12,758 nt of DNA. It comes from an uncultured bacterium. Lineage in GTDB: Bacteria; Bacteroidota; Ignavibacteria; Kapaibacteriales; UBA2268. The stretch is from assembly GCA_937875295.1 (NCBI GenBank), contig CALLXS010000025.1, positions 1 to 12,758 on the forward strand. Reading direction: 5' to 3'. Positions 7,701-12,758 of the stretch are shown here, one piece after another (positions within the stretch are counted from its first letter, which is position 1; every line of letters starts with the position of its first letter). Below the pieces are notes generated by a model. That model saw only the letters and a list, made by a program, of their open reading frames with translations, searched no databases and was not told the DNA's origin. Position numbers and translations under genes: made by a program.

Positions 7701-10248
7701 GTATATTATGATTAGAATTAGCTTCTTTAGAATGCTTATTATAAACATACTTAAGAGTTTCAAACATAGCTTCTCTTTGGTGATATGATGTATTAGATTC
7801 ACTTTCTCTATAAGTATATTCGCATGTGATTTGCTTTATATGCTTAAATTTATATTTTCTTGATAACCTGAGCCATAATTCATAATCTTCGTGCATATTA
7901 ATGTTTTCATCAAAACCGCCGAGAGTATTCGTACATTCTTTTTCATGCATTACGCAATTAATAGGAATAAAATTCCCAATTAAAATTTCATCGTAATCAA
8001 AATCATTAGAATAAATTAGTTCTTTTTTTATTTCTTCGTATTTTCCATTAATATTTCTTTGAGTTACTTTAATTGAATCAGTGTATGCAATTTTATATTC
8101 TGAATTATTTAGATTATTATATAAAATTTCTAAATGGTTTTGATAAAATTTATCATCATCATCTAAATAACAGATATATTTTCCTTTAGCTATTTTTAAT
8201 CCAGTATTCCTTGCTGTTGATCTTTCTTCATTTTTAGCTTTATGAATATAAATTAACCTATTATCATTAAATGAATTAATAAAATCAGAAATATTAGTTC
8301 CACCATCATTAATAATAATCATTTCCCAATTTGAATAAGTTTGTGAGAGTACACTTCTAATAGTAATTTCAAGTAATGGAAGATGATTAGCAATTGTAGG
8401 AGTGATAATAGAGATTAAATCTTTTTCTTTTTCATGTTTAATTTGAATATTGTTAATCTCTTTGTTAGGTAAACAATTATTCTTTCCATTTTTTTGGACT
8501 TTTTTCAAAAAATATTCAATTTCATCTTTCTTTTGCCATTCTCCTATATCTTGTTTAATAGACTGTAAGAATTTTAAGTTATTTTCAAATTCTTGATATG
8601 GTTCATATTTCGAATAAGTATATTTTACTTCCTTTATTTTGAGTAATTTATTGAAACTTTGTTTAATCCTTTCAGGTAAAGGAAATTTTTGAATTTCAGG
8701 AATTATTTTTATAATCAAATTAAAATAAATCCAGTCTAATATATTATTTGGAATATTATTAGACATCCATTCATTTAATCTATCAATTAAAGCAGGAACA
8801 TATCCAATACCTCTATACATAAAAGCATCGACATTAATAGCAACATTTATAGCCATTTGTGTAGCTTGTACTACTCCGTTTAATTGTGATAAATCTATGT
8901 TTGGTACAAGGTTTTCAAATTTATTATTATTTAAGAAATTTAATATAGATACTGCTGAATCATAAAATCCACCATTTTGAAAAATACTTGTATCAGCTCC
9001 AGAATGCTCTCGTGTAATAGCTACAATTTCATCTATGTATTTTAGCTTATATTTAGAACTTATCCTAAGCCACATATCAAAATCTGAAGCAAATCTTATA
9101 TTTTCATCAAAATTACCTATAGCATTAAATACTTCTTTATTTGCAGTCCATGCAATTCCATGCACATAATTATTCTGCAAAAAATTTAAAGTTTGAAATT
9201 CTTCAGTTGGATCATATTGTATTCTATTTCTATTATGATGTGTTTTTTGTTCAATCGTTTGATTGTCTTGAATAGTAGCATAATCAAAATGGAAAAATTG
9301 AAAATTAGGATTATTTTTAATTGCATTATTCATTATTTCTAAAGCATTTGGTTCAAATAAATCGTCACTTGAGAGCCAACAAATCCAATCGCCTGTAGAA
9401 TTTTGCAGAGCTACATTTAATGCCGAAGAAGGACCACCATTTTCTTTTTTGAAAATTTTAATTCTGCTATCGGTACGAGCATATTTTTCTATAATTTCTT
9501 GTGTATTGTCAGTAGACCCGTCGTTTGCAATTATTAGTTCCCAATTATCATAAGTTTGATTAACCACGCTATCAATAGACATTCCAATTAAATTAGCTTG
9601 ATTATATGCAGGCATAAGTATTGAAATAAGAGGTTGAGAAAATGAATGATATTGCAATTCAAAATGCTCGCTTCCCTTTTTTTCTAACAAATAAATACAA
9701 GAGCGTCCATCATGTATTTCAATTTTTTCAATAATATTAAAGTAATTTCTGAAGATATCATCCCATTCGCTATATTGTCTTAAGTTGATATGAACATTTC
9801 TTCCGTCAATTATATCTTCGTGATTTGCAACTGAGGTGATAACATATTTCTTTGTCGCATAATGAAGTGCTTCAATATTTTTAATTGTTTCTGAAGGTGG
9901 AATATGCTCTATTACCTCGAGACAATTCACAACATCAAATTCTTCTTTTGAATAATTTTCTGGTATGTCAGAAATTATAATATTTTTTACTTTATTATCA
10001 AATGAATGATATTTATCAATTGCAGATTTACTTGCTTCTAATCCAAAAGTATTATATTGCTTTTTTAATAAATTATAATAAGTACCACGTCCGATACCAG
10101 CATCTAATACTTTTTTTACATTTGATATAGATTTAATTAATTTTTGAGCTAAAATAAATCGAGGATCATTTAAATTTTCAATATTGTATTCTGTTTTGTC
10201 GTATAAATAATCATACTTCTCTATTTCATCTTGATATATTTTTTTCAT
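4738..10248 (-). CDS. Giant six-module methyltransferase-glycosyltransferase (MT-GT2-GT2-GT2-GT4-MT)
   Basis: An uninterrupted 1836-residue protein. Module 1 (about 30-195) is a SAM methyltransferase with DAGIGRG (49-55) and CLEVIEHI (109-116). Module 2 (205-430) is a GT2 (GT-A) with SILMPAYNQ, NDGSTD (242-247) and SSDD (293-296). A helical stretch of unknown role spans 430-608. Module 3 (610-840) is a GT2 with INDGG (646-650), LDDDD (695-699) and MHEDYELWLRL (785-795). Module 4 (876-1120) is a GT2 of rhamnosyltransferase-like type with IDNNS (913-917), LNNDT (965-969) and GHEDLDICMK (1068-1077). Module 5 (1172-1580) is a GT4 (GT-B) with NESGGGTMF (1183-1191), GSVIPHKG (1418-1425) and WEDCAPLVIAE (1493-1503). 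A polar linker (1585-1672) leads to module 6 (1675-1836), a methyltransferase with LNLGCGKDVRDGF (1678-1690) and VLEHF. There is no signal peptide or membrane helix, so it is cytosolic, presumably building and methylating a surface or protein-linked glycan. The acceptor and sugars are unknown. No Shine-Dalgarno or clear promoter precedes it; it may be read from the upstream operon. Confidence 0.9.
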   Translation of the reverse strand: MKKIYQDEIEKYDYLYDKTEYNIENLNDPRFILAQKLIKSISNVKKVLDAGIGRGTYYNLLKKQYNTFGLEASKSAIDKYHSFDNKVKNIIISDIPENYSKEEFDVVNCLEVIEHIPPSETIKNIEALHYATKKYVITSVANHEDIIDGRNVHINLRQYSEWDDIFRNYFNIIEKIEIHDGRSCIYLLEKKGSEHFELQYHSFSQPLISILMPAYNQANLIGMSIDSVVNQTYDNWELIIANDGSTDNTQEIIEKYARTDSRIKIFKKENGGPSSALNVALQNSTGDWICWLSSDDLFEPNALEIMNNAIKNNPNFQFFHFDYATIQDNQTIEQKTHHNRNRIQYDPTEEFQTLNFLQNNYVHGIAWTANKEVFNAIGNFDENIRFASDFDMWLRISSKYKLKYIDEIVAITREHSGADTSIFQNGGFYDSAVSILNFLNNNKFENLVPNIDLSQLNGVVQATQMAINVAINVDAFMYRGIGYVPALIDRLNEWMSNNIPNNILDWIYFNLIIKIIPEIQKFPLPERIKQSFNKLLKIKEVKYTYSKYEPYQEFENNLKFLQSIKQDIGEWQKKDEIEYFLKKVQKNGKNNCLPNKEINNIQIKHEKEKDLISIITPTIANHLPLLEITIRSVLSQTYSNWEMIIINDGGTNISDFINSFNDNRLIYIHKAKNEERSTARNTGLKIAKGKYICYLDDDDKFYQNHLEILYNNLNNSEYKIAYTDSIKVTQRNINGKYEEIKKELIYSNDFDYDEILIGNFIPINCVMHEKECTNTLGGFDENINMHEDYELWLRLSRKYKFKHIKQITCEYTYRESESNTSYHQREAMFETLKYVYNKHSKEANSNHNILAKRNNNLNYWRYEIEQLKQSNLSNTKPLISIIIPVLNNIDYTLNCIKSIYDTAEEIPFEIIIIDNNSEQINKEKLANIQKEKKNLKVIYNEINETYSKANNQGAQIAEGKYLLFLNNDTQLFENTLKSIINTFENEPKIGIQGGKLLYPNNTIQHCGIVFGELAPNINLHYHIYLCYPSDATNVNFAREYQMVTGALLVIRKDLFKKIGGFDENYIFGHEDLDICMKVRESGYKVWYNPTAVAYHFESVTKKLQGIEKFERFLTNPNSFDAKNDRYFHSKWDKVLKNDADDYYIQDGVLDKVKDKSKLHKFYNIQNKEATNKPRILFTMYGWNESGGGTMFPKSVCKELVKNGIEIASFYATEMHPIINEPYYLEKKEEDGVLLYGVYNRPTVFLDVNEPSREIKDENILKLFNKVLDEYKPDIVHFQNFLGLSFAMAEETKKRGIPSLYTPHNYHLIDPALYMINSDMQKWHNVDLIECSEYVQSNLSKRNDYIRRKEAAKNLLNNNIDYTLAVSTRVKDLLSELSGNLNDNIFVVNQVNPITQKLYNTITKDSNQIHKPIKFGFIGSVIPHKGIHNIVLAAQLIPKDKATFFIYGGGNENYINSMREIDKVQNINWMGSYKLDELPEIAHNLDVAIVPSIWEDCAPLVIAENLAMKLPVIGADIGGIRDFVKDDYNGKLYDYASTKDLANIIIDIINDPSLIKKWRDNIELNITFESFVQHTIKIYQNLFKNRKLSKNETELFYLKDNKFISNNNSKNAMKSLRNTINQISKQTQSSKPKEIQSVASENSNEPMNRLKFDNNLNHGFSNYDAKGNLPSTLPSPLFLNLGCGKDVRDGFLNLDLFSDDPNVIKMDIRKLEFSDNIVDLILASDVLEHFSHRETDIILKEWARVLKPNGEIIIRCPSLSLQLKAYSSGAWDADIASYMIFGGQTNPGDYHCIGFDKQSIYKHLQNAGFSVTHFEELDIPQDRGYINLNMEVRAIKV

Positions 10249-10277
10249 TTTTATATATTTATTTAATTATTAATATT

Positions 10278-10411
10278 CTATTTCAATAACTTTTTATTTT
10301 CGGTATCTTCTATAATACTTATAGGTTTATCCACATCGCAATTTCAAGAGCTAATTCTTTATGAAAATATCTGCCATATTGATTAAAATACCAATTGCAT
10401 TTGTTTTTTCT
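10278..10411 (-). pseudogene. Decayed KilA-N domain fragment
   Basis: The gap between the epimerase and the giant gene holds a broken coding remnant. On the minus strand, 10411 to 10319 reads without stops and includes GRYFHKELALEIAMWIN, very like the C-terminal core of KilA-N DNA-binding domains (typically GRYGGTYxHKDIAxEFAxWIS). The frame stops after Leu. An overlapping frame then continues with PISIIEDTENKKLLK and ends in TAG at 10278-10280, as if one frameshift separated the domain from its natural C-terminus. A stop at 10412-10414 closes the frame upstream, and the N-terminal part is missing. KilA-N genes belong to phages and mobile cargo, so this is probably a leftover of an insertion. 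The match is short and judged by eye; the second frame may be unrelated. Confidence 0.5.
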
Positions 10412-10488
10412 TTAAATTTTATTCACACATATATTAAAGTTATTTAGACCTGATTTGCTAATACAAGTGTCTCAATATATTATCATTA

Positions 10489-11577
10489 TTATTGTTTTTT
10501 ATGATAATAACCTAAAACCACTTTTAAAACAGTATCGCTTACATTATCGACAAGATATTCCTCAGGTGCAGTCCAAGTATTTGCTGAGTTTACAACTATT
10601 TTGGTGCAAAGTAAAATTTGCTCAGAATTAGCTCCGCTTAGAATATTTGAGCCACACTCAATTGTTTCGGGTCTTTCAGTAGTATCACGCAATGTTACAT
10701 TTGGTACTCCAAAAATTGCGCATTCTTCTTGAACAGTACCACTATCACTTAAGACACAAAAGGCATTTTTTTCTAATTTAATAAACTCAAAAAATCCAAA
10801 TGGATCAGTGAATTTTATTTTATTATTATCGTATTTTAGATTGAATTCTTTTATTCTATTGCGAGTACGTGGGTGAGTGCTTACTATTACTGGCTTTTCA
10901 AATTCATTACTAACTAACTCAAGTCCTTTAGTAATTGATTTTAATCTTTCAGGGTTGTCTACATTTTCTTCTCGGTGCATTGTAACTAAGAAATATTTCG
11001 ATTTTTCAATTTCCAATTGCTCTAAAATATTGCTTTTTTCAACATCTTTTTCATAATAATTAATAACTTCAAAAATAGGATTACCAGTTACGAATATTCT
11101 ATTTCCTGGGATTCCTTCAGAAATTAGATTTTTTCTGCTTCTTTCTGTATATGGCATTAAAATATCGCTTGAGACATCAATTATTCGTCTATTTACTTCC
11201 TCTGGAACTCTATCATCATAACATCTATTTCCAGCTTCCATATGATATACAGGGATTCCGAGACGTTTTGCGACAATTGCTCCCATACTGCTATTAGTAT
11301 CGCCTAAAACTAGAAATTTATCAGGCTTTTCTTCTTTAATTATTTTTTCTAATTTTGATAAAATAATTCCAATTTGAGCTGTAAATGTCCCCGTAGCTTC
11401 AAGGAAATAATTTGGTTTTCGCACACCCAATTGATTAAAAAATAGTTCATTTAAGTTATAATCATAATTTTGCCCAGTATGAACTATTATTTGTTCGCAC
11501 ATATTATCTAATTTTGCAATAACTCTGCAAAGTCTGATGATTTCTGGTCTTGTACCAAGAATAGTTAAAATTTTCAT
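10489..11577 (-). CDS. wecB: Non-hydrolysing UDP-N-acetylhexosamine 2-epimerase, probable FnlC/CapG/WbjD type
   Basis: A 362-residue GT-B-fold epimerase. Family motifs: GTRPE (8-12), HTGQNYDYNLNE (33-44), LGDTN (91-95), HMEAGNR (112-118), VPEEVNRR (124-131), MHREEN (200-205), SDSGTVQEE (277-285) and ERPE (301-304). The residues corresponding to the catalytic Asp, Glu, Glu and His of WecB are present as D93, E115, E126/E127 and H201. The family inverts C2 through elimination of UDP and re-addition. The specific pattern (AGNR.YD.RVPEE.NRR and DTTERPE, with an RmlD-like reductase gene immediately upstream) favours the enzyme making UDP-N-acetyl-L-fucosamine from the L-talo isomer over plain UDP-ManNAc synthesis; that choice is inference. 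Its ATG overlaps the reductase stop by 4 nt (ATGA), so the two are translationally coupled. It is cytosolic and presumably supplies donor sugar for glycan assembly. The symbol is given at family level. Confidence 0.88.
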   Translation of the reverse strand: MKILTILGTRPEIIRLCRVIAKLDNMCEQIIVHTGQNYDYNLNELFFNQLGVRKPNYFLEATGTFTAQIGIILSKLEKIIKEEKPDKFLVLGDTNSSMGAIVAKRLGIPVYHMEAGNRCYDDRVPEEVNRRIIDVSSDILMPYTERSRKNLISEGIPGNRIFVTGNPIFEVINYYEKDVEKSNILEQLEIEKSKYFLVTMHREENVDNPERLKSITKGLELVSNEFEKPVIVSTHPRTRNRIKEFNLKYDNNKIKFTDPFGFFEFIKLEKNAFCVLSDSGTVQEECAIFGVPNVTLRDTTERPETIECGSNILSGANSEQILLCTKIVVNSANTWTAPEEYLVDNVSDTVLKVVLGYYHKKQ

Positions 11578-12491
11578 TGTTTAAACCTATAATTATATTC
11601 ACTTAATTCTATTGTCATATCTTCTAAGGTTGGAATAGTGCTATAACCAGCTGCTTTCCAAATTTTTGAATTTTGATTTTGATTAATTGTAGATAAAGTA
11701 CGGTCAATAGCAAGTGCAGCTGTAGTTTTATTTATTATTATCTTTTTATTAAAATATTTTGCAAAAATAGAAACAAGTTGATATTTATTTAAAATATCTA
11801 ATGGAATGATATGCTGAATATGAGTTAATTCGATATTATTTTTCATTATTCCGTCGCAAATTTTAGCAAATTGTAAAGTTGATACTCCATTCCAATTGTG
11901 GTTTGTAAAACCATTTATCTCAACACCATCGCTTTGCTTTAGTACCCATTCTAAGAGGAATGCTTGTGTTTTAAATTCAGGACCAATAATTGAGCATCTT
12001 AAATTTTTTACAGAATTATAATATGCTTCGCCTAAACTTTTAGTTTTACCATATACATCAATTGGATCAAATTCGCTTTTTTCGTCGTATAAACTACTTT
12101 TCCCAGAATAAACGCAATCAGTAGCTATTTGCAAAACCGTAATGTTATATTTATCGGCATATTTACCTAAAATATGTGGAAATAAAGAATTTACTCGAAT
12201 TGCTACCTCTACTTGCTCAGGATTATCATCTTTACAATATGGTTTAGTTATTCCAATGCAATTAATTATATAATCAAATCTTCCTAATTTCTCCAAATCA
12301 GAGTAAATTTGAATTTCATTTTCAATATTAAATAGTTCCCATTTGATTTTTGGTAGGATTGCTTTGCATTTTAATAGCAATTCATTATTTCGTACCGTTG
12401 CAGTAATATCGTATTCTTGAGTACTTTCTAAGTAATCACATACCATTGAACCGAGCATCCCGCTTCCGCCTAAAATTAGTATTTTTTTCAT
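11574..12491 (-). CDS. RmlD-like nucleotide-sugar 4-ketoreductase, probable FnlB/CapF/WbjC role
   Basis: A 305-residue extended SDR of the dTDP-4-dehydrorhamnose reductase family. It has the NAD(P) loop GGSGMLG (8-14), the NCIG strand (77-80), the catalytic stretch ATDCVYSG (123-130) and YGKTK (Y147, K151), so the Thr/Tyr/Lys active site is complete. The C-terminal half carries the substrate-binding region typical of RmlD proteins (NGFTNHNWNGVSTLQFAK, 193-210). Length is normal. Coupled through an ATGA overlap to a 2-epimerase, it most likely reduces the 4-keto intermediate in UDP-N-acetyl-L-fucosamine synthesis (FnlB step). The cupin domain found in some CapF/WbjC enzymes is absent. The dehydratase (FnlA/CapE) that should act first is not in the window. 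dTDP-rhamnose synthesis is the alternative, but no rmlA, B or C is nearby. It is the first visible gene of the minus-strand operon, with an A/T leader and no Shine-Dalgarno. Confidence 0.85.
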   Translation of the reverse strand: MKKILILGGSGMLGSMVCDYLESTQEYDITATVRNNELLLKCKAILPKIKWELFNIENEIQIYSDLEKLGRFDYIINCIGITKPYCKDDNPEQVEVAIRVNSLFPHILGKYADKYNITVLQIATDCVYSGKSSLYDEKSEFDPIDVYGKTKSLGEAYYNSVKNLRCSIIGPEFKTQAFLLEWVLKQSDGVEINGFTNHNWNGVSTLQFAKICDGIMKNNIELTHIQHIIPLDILNKYQLVSIFAKYFNKKIIINKTTAALAIDRTLSTINQNQNSKIWKAAGYSTIPTLEDMTIELSEYNYRFKQ

Positions 12492-12523
12492 TTTAAATTA
12501 AATATTGTTAATAGAATTAAGTG

Positions 12524-12531
12524 CAAATTTA
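12524..12531 (-). promoter_or_regulatory. Candidate Bacteroidota-type -7 element of the nucleotide-sugar operon
   Basis: On the minus strand this reads TAAATTTG, matching TAnnTTTG. It lies 32 nt upstream of the reductase ATG, giving a likely leader of about 26 nt. A -33 TTTG box at the usual distance is not evident. It supports the reductase gene being the first of its transcript. Confidence 0.4.
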
Positions 12532-12616
12532 CTAATAAACATCAACTTTTTTACTATATAAAATACTAATTTGACTATTTATTAAAATAGAATGATTTAA
12601 ATAAAAAAATATTAAT

Positions 12617-12635
12617 TATTGAACATAGTTCAATA
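12617..12635. promoter_or_regulatory. Palindrome, possible regulator binding site
   Basis: TATTGAACATAGTTCAATA is a perfect inverted repeat with 8-nt arms around ATA. It is the only GC-containing symmetric element in the 267-nt region upstream of the nucleotide-sugar operon and lies about 85 nt upstream of the candidate -7 box. A dimeric regulator could bind here; no regulator gene is in view. Chance is not excluded in such A/T-rich DNA. Confidence 0.3.
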
Positions 12636-12676
12636 TTTAAGAGAAATCTATTACAATATGCACTGTTTTTGATGCA

Positions 12677-12703
12677 AATATTTTATTTAAAAAATAAAAT
12701 ATT
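12677..12703. repeat. A/T-only inverted repeat
   Basis: AATATTTTATTT (12677-12688) pairs with AAATAAAATATT (12692-12703) around AAA. It is a perfect 12-bp stem built only of A and T, with no U-tract to make it a convincing terminator. It may be the tail of a transcript unit beyond the right edge, or simply a by-product of composition. Confidence 0.25.
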
Positions 12704-12758
12704 GTAACTTTTTTATATTATATATAATATTTTATTAAAAATAAATAAATTTATTGCA

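Noticed and set aside
4738..10248. The giant frame as an assembly fusion of several genes
   Set aside because: Domains are joined in one frame with linkers of plausible length and no internal start signals or stops; nothing in the sequence itself points to an artefact, although reads would be needed to exclude one.
10478..10509. Inverted repeat TATTATCAT / ATGATAATA over the end of the epimerase gene as a terminator
   Set aside because: Loop of 14 nt, A/T-dominated stem and no U-tract after it on the minus strand; likely due to composition and coding sequence.
12492..12758. Possible small gene or RNA in the right-hand spacer
   Set aside because: No open frame with a believable start, no tRNA-like fold and no conserved motif; only the promoter-like box, the palindrome and an A/T stem are visible.

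Overview
The window comes from a very AT-rich bacterial genome. Several traits fit the Bacteroidota/FCB group. None of the genes from position 984 rightwards has a Shine-Dalgarno sequence; starts sit in A/T-only leaders. Two starts have a TAnnTTTG box (the Bacteroidota -7 element) just upstream. One secreted protein has a signal peptide ending in INA-Q, with the mature protein starting on Gln. This is an inference; no rRNA or tRNA is present to confirm it.

Left edge (1-847, minus strand): a compact phage packaging cassette. It holds a short coiled-coil protein, a likely small terminase and the N-terminus of a large terminase that runs off the window at its Walker A motif. These genes are 2 nt apart or overlap by 1 nt, the two terminase genes have strong Shine-Dalgarno sequences, and the base composition is visibly less AT-rich than the rest. 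The block is either the end of a prophage or an assembly join. A nearly pure A/T tract (848-983) separates it from the rest.

Region 984-2627 (plus): a two-gene unit with an unrecognised exported protein followed 3 nt later by a short-chain dehydrogenase-fold protein (GTG start). The latter has lost the cofactor-loop glycine, the NNAG glycine and the catalytic Ser, Tyr and Lys, so it is probably a pseudoenzyme. Next comes typA/bipA (2729-4552), the ribosome-associated GTPase. It converges on the glycan gene cluster through a perfect hairpin terminator that can work in both directions (4570-4608).

Region 4738-12491 (minus): a surface-glycan cluster. The first two genes, sharing an ATGA overlap, encode an RmlD-type nucleotide-sugar reductase and a non-hydrolysing UDP-N-acetylhexosamine 2-epimerase. 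The pair resembles the last two enzymes of UDP-N-acetyl-L-fucosamine synthesis (FnlB/FnlC, CapF/CapG, WbjC/WbjD). After 240 nt holding a decayed KilA-N fragment comes the centrepiece: one uninterrupted 1836-residue protein with methyltransferase - GT2 - GT2 - GT2 - GT4 - methyltransferase. The likely picture is that the small enzymes make an activated sugar, and the giant protein assembles and methylates an oligosaccharide or repeat unit at the inner face of the membrane. The right-hand 267 nt hold the likely promoter of the nucleotide-sugar operon and a palindrome that could be an operator. No tRNA, rRNA, CRISPR array or insertion sequence was seen.
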